From Eudorina sp. 2006-703-Eu-15 (taxonomy: Eukaryota > Chlorophyta > Chlorophyceae > Chlamydomonadales > Volvocaceae): 64,000 nt of DNA. The position numbers were made by a program, and so were the translations under genes. The DNA lies in NCBI GenBank assembly GCA_003117195.1, contig BDSI01000090.1:1-64000 (forward strand). Direction: 5' to 3'. This document shows, in pieces, positions 42,461-53,800 of the stretch; the stretch's first letter is position 1; each line of letters starts with the position of its first letter. Under the pieces are notes generated by a model. The model searched no databases and was not told the DNA's origin. It saw nothing but the letters and a program-made list of their open reading frames with translations.

Positions 42461-45400
42461 TCAAAAGAACGGCAGCGCTGGAGCTACATCGTTGGACAGC
42501 ATGCTGCTCAGCCACATCGAGTCACCCTCAAGCTCAGCCAGGGCCCTATCACCCCAGCATGCTCCCGGGCTGCCAAAGCCCGCACCTGAGCCCGGAGTGC
42601 CCCCATTCGCGGGCCCCTGCGTCACCTGAGTGGGCTGCGCATGTTGAACCGCTTGTGAGGGCCCGCGGACAGGAGTCTGCCCCGGTGGTGCATGCGCGAA
42701 CAGACCGGCACTGCCGCTAGCTGCGGCGTGCCCGCAGGAGAAGAGGCCCGTTGCGGATGTGAAGATCGCGGCAGCAGCCGCAGCAGCGGCAGCGGCAGAG
42801 CTGCGTGGCGTCGTCCCATCTCCCGGCGGTGCTGACAGAGTCCGCATGAGGGTGGGCGGCCTGGGATTCGGTGCTGCCATCACCGAGGCCGCACACGGCG
42901 CCGCCACCGGCACGAGGACACCCAAGGCGCCCCCGCAGTTGCCTGCCGATGCGCCTACCATGTCGGCACTGGCACCAATGCCCTCCTGCAACGAGAGGAC
43001 GTCCCGGGTGACGAGGTCAGCAGCACGCGTTAGGCATGCATGTGTACCAGGGAGCAACACCGGAGGCAGCAATAATTGCGGGTGCGCCGTGGAAATGAGC
43101 TACTGACATGCAGTATTTTAGACGACCGCGACATGCTTTGTCAGGCTTGTGTCAGGCTTTTGCGCGGCCGAGAGCGCACCTCTGCGACGCGTAACGTCAC
43201 ATCCGTTGCGGAGACGAGCCGCGCACAGGCACATGGGTCGGATGCAGCTGTTAATAAGGCAGCGCAGAGGTGCTCTGCCGAATCAGCGCCCCTATAGGGG
43301 GGCAGCCGAATCAGCGCCCCTATAGGGGGCCGCAGTCGTCCAGCACGCCCGCGCGCTCAACGCCCACGCCCGCGCACCTCCTTGGGACGAGTCATCATGA
43401 CGTCGCGCGAGGCCACCTGCGCCAGGGTCACGGCCGGGCCCTCGTCGTGTGGCGGCTGCGGCTGCGGCGGTGGCACCAGCAGCCCCCGGAGCAAGCTGTC
43501 CACCTGGTCTCCCACCGGCTCATTCCGCTGCCACCGATGCAGCAGGTCCGACACAGCGCACCCAAGTCCTTGCTGGTGTTGTAGTTGCTGCTGCTGCCGC
43601 TGCTGTAGTTGCTGCAGTTGCTGCAAGTGATGATGCCGCTGTTGTAGTTGCTGTTGCTGATGTTGTAACTGTTGCTGCTCTAACTGCTGCTGCTGTTGTT
43701 GCTGCAGCATTGGGGCCAGATAGGTTTGGTCTGCCCCGCAAGGTTGGCTTTGCCGCCGGGTCCCGCTGGGCGACGTGAGCTGCCGAGCGGACGCCTCCCG
43801 CGCCGCGGCGGTGCCCAGAAGCGAGTGCGCTGGCCCAGAAAAGATGCCCGAGGCGGAGGACCCTGCCCCCAGACCGGTGAGAGATGCCGCCGTCGCAGCC
43901 GGCCCCCTGATCGACATGGATGCTGGCAACTGAGCCGCACTTGACAGGGTGCGCACCACGGATGGGTGCTGTGCCAGCAGCTGCTGCGTGCCCTCGTACG
44001 AACGGGAAAGGTGCGCCAGTCCGTTGGGGCCCGCGGAGCAGGAGGAGGACAGATGGGCGGACCAGGAGGTGCTGCGGTGGCAGGGCGCGCCCAGTGCCTC
44101 CAGGGAGCCCGATCCCAGGGAGGCAGCGGCAGAGACGGCAGCAGTCCGGCCCGGCAGCGGGGCTGACGGAAATGTCAGGGGCAGCGACGACGGGGCGGCC
44201 TGACCTGAGGGTCTTAACAGGACCTGCTGCTGCGCTTGTGCCTGCAGATGCTGTTGTTGCTGCTGTTGATGCAACGGCGTGTGCTGCATCTGCAAAGGGT
44301 ACTGCTGGGCATTTTGCTGCTGCTGTCGTGCATGGGTGGTTGGGGCCTGCTGCTGGCCGTTCTGATGACTCTGCAGCTGCTTGACGTCTGGTGCCAGCAA
44401 GGACGTGCTGCTGCCGGAAGAGAAGCCGTGGCAATGGGCAGGCTGCGCCAGAGCTGCTGCCACTGTCTGGCCGCCCCAGGTTGCGGTGTGTGAGACGTCG
44501 GAGCTGACATTGCAGCTGAGGCCGGACCCAGACGCTATGTTGCCTGGAGACAGACATTGATGCTGGTGTTGCGGCCGCTGCAGCTGCTGCTGCAAGCGCT
44601 GCTGTGGTTGCTGGTCTTGCCTTGAAATGACGGGCGGCAGCGGCGGCAGCGAAGAAGACAGGGACAGCACCTGCTCTGAGCACGTGGGCGCGTTAAGTCG
44701 CCCGGCGGCGACCAACTGCTGGATCTGTAGGTTGTAGGCGTCGGATACCGCGGTATCGTTGCTCTGGGCCGCAGACATGGAGAGCATGGGTGCGGAACCG
44801 GACCCTTGCAGCCGCGACAGCACCTGGGCGTTACCGCCGCGAATCGCCGAAGTTGCGGTGGCCGTGTTAGCTGCAAGGGTGCTCAGCCATGGCGCCGTGG
44901 CCTGGGACATCATAGACTGCTGACTCGTCTGCTGACCGCCGCCGGTGCCTGCGGGCGCCGCTGCCGGCGCGGGGGCTGTCCCCGCTGGAGCCGCAGCTTG
45001 ACCCGCGTGTGTATTGGTATTGGCAGTGAACGCGTCGCTGGACCAGGGGCCGCTGGACAGCGGCTGGGGCGGCTCAATCACTTCCAGTGGATGAGGGCCA
45101 GTTGGCGTTATGTTTGACAGGGAGCTTGGGGCATCAGGCTGCGGAGGACGCGGAGAAACACGCCGAGGGTGATGTCAAGCAAATGAGGGTGAGGGGCGAG
45201 GGGGCTTTCCCAGCATGCTGGGGAGTGTGCAATCAACGCCAGCACAATGTTTGCCGGAAAGCCAAGGCGAGGAAGCAAGGCGCATAATGTGACGGCGTGC
45301 CGGACAGCATCGTTGCACAACCCATATGGGACAGGGAGCGGGCCCTGTGTGTCGTATGTACTAACACATACTGAAGCGATACGATAAGTGAAAAGTGCGG

Positions 45401-46205
45401 GAGACGCCATAAATGACGCCATAGCGGCCACAATCTACTGTCACAAGCCACACGTCTAAACATAGCTGCCGTCAACGACATGCAGGACGATGTCCGCAAA
45501 CGGCCAAGCTGCAGTCCCACTGGCTCACTTACCGACAGCCCTGCACTTGACAGCTGACGACCGGCAAAAAGCGACTTCACGCCGTCCATTACTCCGCACT
45601 CCCCACCGTGTGAAGACGCACTCTGCTTGACCGAATCCATGTCCGATAACCAGCCAACCAAAGGTGCGCATTCCGCTGAAGGCGGAGGTTGCGGTTGCTG
45701 CGGGTGCGGCGGCGGCTGCGGCGCCTCGCATGGGGACGCGCCCACGACGACGTCCATCGGCGTCGCAGGCGTGGAGACCGCCGGTGGCCGCGACGCTGCC
45801 GGGCCCCAGGGAGCCTGCGCACCGACGCTTCCGGCGACAGCGCCGATGGGCCCCTGTAGCGGGACCATGTGCGTATCGCGCTGCGAGTCCCAGCTGTACG
45901 ACATGTTACCGCCAGGCTGCTGGTGGGCCTGCTGTTGCTGGAGCTGGTTGAGGTGCTGGTGAGGCTGCTGCATGTTGACCTGCTGCGGACCGGCAGACGC
46001 AGCCTGGCAGGGCGGGGCTGCGGCTTGGGCCGTGGCGCCCTGTTGGTGTTGCTGCTGTTGCTGTTGCTGCTGCTGCGGGCGGGGCGCCAGGAAGGTCGCA
46101 GGTAGGGATGGGTTGGCGCTGCCGTGTGCGCTAGGCCGCATCTTGCCTTGCTCCTGCGCATGCTGTAGCCTCTGCTGCTGTATGAACGCCTCTGCCTGTT
46201 GCTGC

Positions 46206-46269
<64 letters not shown>

Positions 46270-47413
46270 GACAGTCCTTTCCTCCGTGCGGATGCAGAAG
46301 AGTCAGCTCCACGTGGACCATGGGGTGGTCGGTGTCGGGGTGTGTGCAGGTGTCAAAGATGCCCCGAAGGTCCCCTGGTGCCGCCGTACCTGACACCATC
46401 GCCAGACTCTCTCGATGCTGGTGGACCTGCTGCTGCTGCTGCTCCTGCAAGGCCTGCTGGCGCGCCGCAAGCAGCTGCTGCTGCGGATGCTGAGAATGAT
46501 TCGATGCCTGCGGGGGATGGCCATGCTGCTGGTGCTGTTGATGTTGCAGCAGCATTAGCATTGAGGTACCGAGCCCTGCATGCTGCTGCTGCTGCTGCGG
46601 GCAGGCCAAAGTGACGGCGTGTACAGGCGCGTATAGTTGAAGCTGATGATGAGACTGCTGATGTTGATGCTGCGCACTGAAAGCCGTGTCATCTCGGGGC
46701 TCCTCATCCTGCATGCCCAGCAGGGCGTCCAGGGACGTCGTGCTGACGCTGCTGCAAGGCCTGTCCAGGGTGCCGTACGTGAGCTCCGAAACACCCATGT
46801 GCACCCCGGCGCCGAAACCCTCCGGCTTGCACGTTGCGTCCGGCCGGTTGGCAGCAGCGGCGACTGGGCCGAGGATCGCCTTTGCGGGCGACACAGGCTG
46901 CGTGTTGCAGGTGAGGTTGCGGAAGCGGTTGTCTGCTTGCGGATAGCCGGTGATCACCACGCTCGGCCCTGCAACGGCCGAACCGCCGACAGTGCTGCCG
47001 TGCTGCCGGTGACCGGTCTGCAGCTGCTGGCCCTGCGCACTCTGGGGCCACCACGTCCGGACAGCGTCGCCCTCGAGGCCATTGCCAGCGCCCGAACCCC
47101 CGGTGGCATCCATGCCACTCCGGTCCGTGAAACTATGGTTCGTCTGGTGGAGGGAAACTGGAACCGTGCTAGTCTGGCTGGCCGGCCGCGCGTGCCGAAT
47201 ACTAGAAGCCACGACCTTGGAAACCCCACCGCGAGAAGTTTGTACGGCCGCGGTGGCTGCGCCGGTGGCGGCTGAGCAGTGGGTGCGTGAACCTGCGCCT
47301 GCGCTGATCCGGCGGCCTGGGCAGCGCTGTGAGGGCCCCTCTGCGTCCGAGTCATCTCTAAGAGTGTCGCCACCGCAGACTGACTCGATTCGGGCTGCCG
47401 CATCTGCCTGCAT
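42461..47413 (-). CDS. Large Gln-rich protein of unknown function (~1,426 residues)
   Basis: Three-exon model in phase 0 throughout: 47413-45533, 45138-43378 and 43099-42461. Donor 1 is TCG|GTAAGT and acceptor 1 is CTCCGCAG, both strong. Donor 2 is GAG|GTGCGC; acceptor 2 would be an unusual TAG, so exon 3 might belong elsewhere, in which case the protein stops at 43357. The start is the first ATG of the open frame; an upstream exon is not excluded. Residues are dominated by Gln runs, one encoded by about 21 pure CAA codons, with Ala, Ser and His. Islands that look conserved include TDHPMVHVELTLLHPHGG in exon 1, AVSDLLHRWQRNEPVGDQ near the end of exon 2, and LAELEGDSMWLSSMLSND at the C-terminus. 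The composition suits a nuclear co-regulator, but no DNA-binding or catalytic domain is recognised. Confidence 0.6.
43279..43331 (+). repeat. 28-base tandem duplication containing a palindrome
   Basis: The block GCCGAATCAGCG followed by CCCCTATAGGGG occurs at 43279 and again at 43307. CCCCTATAGGGG is a perfect 12-base palindrome in both copies. It lies in the proposed second intron of the Gln-rich gene. Confidence 0.85.
46207..46270 (-). repeat. Pure (CAA)n poly-Gln codon tract
   Basis: About 21 uninterrupted GTT triplets on + are CAA on the coding strand. They encode the longest Gln run of the Gln-rich protein; most other Gln runs in the gene use CAG with some CAA. This is a likely length-polymorphic coding microsatellite. 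Confidence 0.9.
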
Positions 47414-50400
47414 TGCACGGAGGCGACCATGGTACAAGAAGGCAGGGGCAGGTGGCTAAACTGCGGTACACCGTTGAAGTACGTGCCGAGTGCTCGTATG
47501 TTCGCAGGATCGATTGAAAAAAGGCCCACACACACTGCACGTCACGTTGCGTTATTTGCAAAAAATAAAAATAAAAATGGGTTCTTCTTATCTATCTCCA
47601 TTCATTTTGGAAATGATTCGTTGTCAAAGTACGCTGGCGTGTCGTCTCGACACTCCCTGGGCTCTGCTCACCCGACGTTGCGCGCGGTAGGCGCGGAAGT
47701 AATTGCGAACCTCATCAACACTGCATCGCATGATAAGATTGCACGGAAGCTGTGAGTTACTGGCCGGGCTGCTAGTTTCAAGTCGACCGCGCTCGAAACG
47801 GGCGCGAAACAGTGCGCAAACAAGGAACCATCAGACATGCCGGTTTGATCGTATAGCAAAGCCCAGCATCAAGGAAAGCAAGTAGTGCGGTGGCAGCCCC
47901 GTGCGATGTCGAATGACTACCTTCGGAGACACTTCGCGTGGATGCGGGTTTCCAGCATCGTAGGCATGTCATTTGGGGACCATATCTCTCGAGCATTCTC
48001 CTCGTACCACCTTGCGTACAAGAAAAGTGGCCAGCAGCCGCGGGTCGCGTTTAGAGGCGCCGAGGTGCAGTCGCTGCGCAGGGACGACCCCACCTATTAA
48101 TGGCTGCGGCTTCCGGGCGACGTCCGCTTTCCTCTAGTATTAGCCTCCACCATTCATTGAATTTGCTCCAATAGTTGACAGGCCGCCGGGATGCTTTACC
48201 GGCAGCCTTGGTCATTTTCAATTCGAGCACACCCCCCGCAGCGTAACGCAATGTGACACCCCTGTAACGCGACTATTGTGCCATTTGTAAGGCTCTGTGC
48301 AGAGCGAAAATTTTCACGGCCTTCAGGAGGAATATTTACGAACAACAGGCACAAGAAGGCAAACGTGAAACATTGCTAGGATCTGTATAAATCTACATAC
48401 GTGCGGTTCATTCAATCTGCCGTTGCACCAGTCCCAAACCTTCTGCTGAACGGGCTGTCGACGGGTTGGGAAACTCAAAACGAAAAGGTACGGCACTTAC
48501 AAGCTCTACGGACGGATGATTATGGTGAATTCGCCGTGCATTTCATTAAAGTTGCGACAATACCATATCAGTTTTGTTCATCCTCCGTAGGAACTTTGAT
48601 AATCATCCACACCCATATAGGTTTCAACTAGCTTTTACTTATGTTGTCATTTGCTGAGCGTTAGGTAATTCCTGAGAATGTCTATCCTTGGCCCAAACGA
48701 TCGGCGAACCGAAGTCCAGCTACACGGCTCAACTGTGGCACACCTTCGAGCTTGGGGGACAGAATATATCGATGAGTACAGTGCTCCAAAGGTGACAATT
48801 ACGCTATAGCTTCTAGGATTAATGGGTACCTGTTGCTAGAATATGAAGGCATGGTGGCTCACGTCACCAGGACACAGGACGCAGATGTGTAGGCCAGCAG
48901 TGAAATAGATGCGCAACTAATGTGCATCTGCATCGGCGTGAATGTGTAACAACCGGGACCCGTGGGGTGACACCGCCGGGCCTTCGTATCCGGAAGCTCG
49001 TCGGTGAACTCTTAGTTCCCATTTCAGGTCGTGCGACGTTGCGTCGTGCCAGAGGTTGTCTGGGGTTTTGCACGATGCTTTCCAAAATGTCGTCTGATAT
49101 GCCAGGGGACCTGAAAGCCTTGCTGAAGCCAAAATACCGACCGCCCGATGTCCCGTTTGCTCCCGTCCAACTGTTCCTATCCACTAACACAAGCTGGCGG
49201 AGGGAGTCCCGGCCGCCCGCGCCCAAATGGCAGCAATTGACGCGCACGTGAAGACATTGCAGGCAGCCCACACCCAACCGCACAATGCCACACAGCAACT
49301 TCCCAAAGGCTTTCCCCCTGCGTCCACTCTTCGACATCCAGGTAAGCAGTGTTTGGCCAACAAAGGAAATGTAATGCAGCGTATTACACTCCGTCATCAC
49401 ATGTCGGTTGGTGGGCGATGTGCTGTGAGATTGGGCACACTTTGCGTCTGCGCAGGAGATCGGCCGATCGGCACGATGACCCGTGGGTCAGGTGCCGTAA
49501 CTTCCCTGAAGGACTCGACGCTGTATGGACAAGAGCAGACGTGGGCACACTGGCGCGTGGAGGTGGATGGCAAGCCGCAAGACACCCGGCGCAAGTACCG
49601 CGGCGGAGGGTGAATGCCTCTTACCTTGGCCGATTTCGTGAGGAAGGACATCAGTGTCTCCGTAGGCGATGGCGTTCACCGCAAGGTGGAGGACCGGGAT
49701 CGAGCTGTCTGTTAGAGCTTTTACGCGACGGCGGAGATGGAAATGAAAAAGATGCAGACCCAGATCGTGAAAACGCAAGGGTCGGTTGGGTTCGCTACTT
49801 GTACCCGACTTCCCGCAAACACGGGCAATGCCGTGCTGGTGGATAGGTAGGGATGTGAGATGTACAAAAATGTTCGTGTGGAAGGCAGGCTAGGTCTGCC
49901 CGCAACGCCACTGCGCCCGGTATTAGTCCTTCCATCGCGTGCCTTGGCCGAGATGATACACTAGTTCTTGAAGGTGTATATGTGGCTGGTAATGTCGTCA
50001 GACTTGTAAAGTTTTAGTCTTGCTGAATCCAAGGCTTCGGAGCGGGACGCGCAAGTGCGAAGTGCTTGTTTTGCTTCAGCAATGAGATGAAGTTGTATGA
50101 TGTTTCTAATTATTTCGAACAAACGGTGTTTGTGTTCGCTGTATGTGTACACTATGGTTTCGTTGACACATATGTCGGGAAAAGCATGAGTGTCATAACC
50201 GTTTCCTAGGTCAATCACTTGTATCGTGTTACATTTATGGATGGGATGACAAGTATAATCAGGCGCGACGAGGAATCTTTAAGGTCAGGGTATGCTCCGA
50301 GTAACAGGGTGCCACCCCAAAATGCAAAGAAGAGAGCAGTGTCTTCAAAATACGATGTTCACAAGGTAAAACCCTTATGTACACCGTTGGGGCTGAAAGA

Positions 50401-50827
50401 GAGAGCAAACTTTGTTTGCTTCGCTGCCTCGTTCGTAGGTCAAGGTCTGGCTGGGGGACAAGCGGGATCACTACTACATATTGTCACGATTCCTTATCAG
50501 TCGGAGCCTAACAATTACGAAAATCCCGAGCACGAAGGTACGCTTGAAACACTGTCTGTGTCACTGTCTGTGTCTGGGTCACCAGCGCGCTGACTTCAGC
50601 TGGCTCATCTTCCAGATGAGCATGGGGAAGTTCTGATGCGTTCGTGGTGACCGTTGGAGGGCGGTTGCAGGCATCTAGTTGTTGGCATATGAGGCGTGGT
50701 GCGGTAGCCGTGCCCCTCAGGACGCGGACGCCCAACCCGACGCGAGCTTCAAGCAACACCGCGGATTTGTGCACACGCCCTTGTAGCTACTTAACAAACA
50801 CGACCGTCCACTGGCCATGTCCCAGCA
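47414..50827. other. AT-richer intergenic region with decayed coding-like fragments
   Basis: About 3.4 kb between the start of the Gln-rich gene (leftward) and the LPA1-like gene (rightward), so it includes both 5' flanks. It is noticeably A/T-richer than the genes. Protein-like fragments are present but none assembles into a gene: a frame ending at 47755 (VGAEVIANLINTASHD), the interrupted frame at 49458-49850, and an 85-codon minus frame at 49961-50218. The rest shows nothing recognisable. Confidence 0.45.
49285..49850 (+). pseudogene. Interrupted, possibly spliced coding remnant
   Basis: A short ATG frame (MPHSNFPKAFPLRPLFDIQ) runs from 49285 to a good donor CAG|GTAAGC at 49341. After an acceptor CTGCGCAG at 49455, one frame (49458-49850) reads protein-like sequence through two in-frame stops, TGA at 49611 and TAG at 49713: WAHWRVEVDGKPQD, then LTLADFVRKDISVSVGDG, then FYATAEMEMKKMQTQIVK. 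Phases of the two parts do not match (0 into 1). I do not recognise the protein. A decayed gene or transposon is more likely than a working one. Confidence 0.3.
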
Positions 50828-53800
50828 ATGCCTCGTCCACAGTGGGTTTCAAACATGATCGGCAGTGACGCCCATCTGTCCCCTGGGGCCAGCGTTAGGA
50901 GGCGCGGTTACGTGATTACCGTTGGGCTCTGCGGGAGGTAGACTTCAAGCGCGTTTTGCTTACACGGCTGGCGCCCTGCAGGCCATCAAGATCGCGCTTG
51001 AGTTGAAGAAACACCTAGTGGACCACGACAAGCTCAGCGTCAGCCAGGTCGGTGGCGCACAGTGCAGTACGGTATGGAGGGTGCTCCATCCTGACTCATG
51101 TCCAGGTGTCAAAGCTCCAGGGGAGCGCCTTCATGCGCTTCCCTGCATGCCAGGTCCGCCCGTTTTGTGGGCGACGTAACCCGGAGGCTGCGCAATGGGC
51201 ACGCGGGTGTAGTCGAGGACTTGAACCTTGTGTACGGCAGCCACAGGACCATCCCGCACCCCGCAGGATGAGCTGGAGGAGACGCTTTTTTCCCTCATGC
51301 GCGAAAAGGGCTACGGCCAGGCCTACATTGACTGCTACCGCACGGTCTCGGAATTCTACCAGCTCAGGCAGCCGCTCGTGATCATCCTCTGCGGTGCGCC
51401 TTGTACGGGTGAGCTCCGGTGCTCCGCGTGTGCTGCCCGTGTGCGAAGACCCATGCCCGTGCTGCGGGCCCGAGAACCTGCCGTTGGGCTCGGCGTGGGA
51501 CCTCTCGGCCTCTCGGATGATTTTGCCTGCGGGCTGAACGAATGCCGCGCAGGAGGTCACCACCTGCTTCGGTCCCACGCCCATATGTTCTAATCCCATT
51601 TTTTTGCGCTCCGCGTCCAGTCCTGCTGCAAAGGGTTTTCCGCCGCCGTGACCGCCTGGTCCGACGCCGGCTGCCGCTCTCGTGCTGCTTGCTTTGCGGC
51701 AATCTTGCTTCTGTCCGCCGCCCTCCACCATTCGCCCCCGGCCGTGACACCGCAGGCAAGTCCACCATCGCACAGCAACTCGCGGCACGCCTGAACATGC
51801 CCAACGTAATGCAAACGGACGTGATCTGCGAGGTGGGAGTGGTGCGACCGAGTGATGTGGGTCGTTCATGAAAGGGCAGTCCAGGCAGCCATCTGGGTCG
51901 CGAGGGCCCGGCAGCCATACGAACGGCATCCAGATGTTGGCCTTGACTGCTGGTCATGGGGTCCCCACACCACCGGACACAGGCCCGCATGAACCAAGGG
52001 GGCCATTCCAGGCGGACGCTCTTGACCGTCAGTACGTGATGTGCTTGCTTTCTCGTGCTTCGTGCTCCTGGCCCCTAGATTCCTCTCTCACCCGCAGGAT
52101 TTCGGAGCTTTGTTTATCTGCTTCTTTGCTTGCCTCTTCGGAGTCGGTGCCGCGTGTAAAATCGTGACAATGTCCCCATTGCAGCTGATGCGGCGAGGGA
52201 CGGGCGGCGCACTTCCCCCTCAGCCACCCTGGGCTCGGAACCCGGGGCCGGGGGACCTCTCCTCGGCAGCTCCCGCGCCATCATCAGCAACAGCGGCAGC
52301 AGTCGCAGCCCGGGCAACCGCCGGGCGATCCGGTGCCGACCAGGTCACTGCAGGCGACAACACTACCGCTACCGGCCGCGGAGGCGACGCCGGCAGCGGC
52401 AGCGCAGCGGGCGCCACGGCTGCGCCGGATGGTGCCGCCGGTCGCGACGTCAGCCTGGCGCCGCATCGCGAGGCCTCCCTGTCCCGTCCCTGGGCCGGTC
52501 CCCACTCTGTGTCCTCCCTGGACGTCTGGCTGCTGTCGGAATTCCAGAGCGAGTGCCGGCTTGTGCGCCGAGCCCTGCAGGGTGATTTTAATAAGGTGAT
52601 GCTCCGGGTTCAGGTTTTCACAGAGATACCCCTTTCGGCGATAAGGCGGCTGGGGTCACCTCCAGGCGCGGGACGGCCCGGTAGTTGGGGAGGGAACCGG
52701 TTGTCGCGGCACCGCCCGCCCGCTCTCCGCTTTCCCTCTCAGCTGAGGCTGCTGGCCCCTTTGCATCCTGGAACTCCGCGCCACGTGAACCTCACTCCTC
52801 GTCCCTCCGCTGCCGCCGCCTGTGCCCCCTGCGACCCCTGCTGGGGGCTGGCACCAGGCCCTCAATGACGGCAAACCGCTGATTGTGGAGGGCGTGCACC
52901 TGGACCCAAGTCAGCTGCTTAAGGAGTTGCAGGTTGGGCAGGGGCAGGGCAGGAGGGGGCGGGACCTGACCAGGCAGTGGTCGAGGGGTGGTGTCCTGGG
53001 CGGCTGAGGTTCGTGAGAGGTGGACGGTGATGAGGCTAGGCCCCGGGCTATGTGGGTCGGCACTGGGCAGGCAGCGGCCCTGCCCGTACTTCGGGGCAAG
53101 GCCAGGCGATTGGCGCTTGGTAAAGAGCACAGGCGGGCGGGCATGCCCACATTTGGAAGCGGGCGGCGTCGCCGCCACTTGTCATTCTTACAGCAACCTC
53201 TTTTCACACCGTATAACAACATCCTCTCAGGCAATCAACGATGTTCACAACAACGGTGTTTGCGCGCAGGACTTGGGCATCGTCATCCTCCCGGTGGATC
53301 CCACGCCGGCGACACCGTACGGCAGTAACCGCAGCGAGCAGCGCTCCCCGCCACCGCAGTTGGCTAGCATGGGCAGCGGTCTGGACTCGGGGGACTTCGG
53401 CACTGGCATGGGACACGTGCAAGACGCCGAACACGGCAGTGGCGGTGGGAGGTACTGCAGCCCTTCGGTGCAGCCGGCCTTGCCTGCATCGGGCGACCCG
53501 CCTGCGCGAGGCTGGGACCCCGACGTCTCCCCGAGAGTGAAGCGTCCCTCGCCGCTGGGGAAGGTGTCATCGGAGTCACAGCCAGCCGCCGGTGAGGAGG
53601 TTCGCATGGGATCGGCGTCGGTCGGGGTTGCGGATGCGGGTGTGGCTGGACCGCTGGGCGCCACTGCGTCTGCGTTCACTGCTGGAGCTCCAGCAGACGC
53701 AGGAACAGCAGATGCGGACATTGTTCAGGATCCGCAACGGCGGCAGCAGCAACAGCAGGAGCAGCAGCAGCAGACGCCGCAACAAAATGCCGCCCGGTTG

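Noticed and set aside
43520..44683. 387-codon minus-strand Ala-rich frame
   Set aside because: Alternative frame of the CAG-rich exon of the Gln-rich gene (poly-Gln read as poly-Ala).
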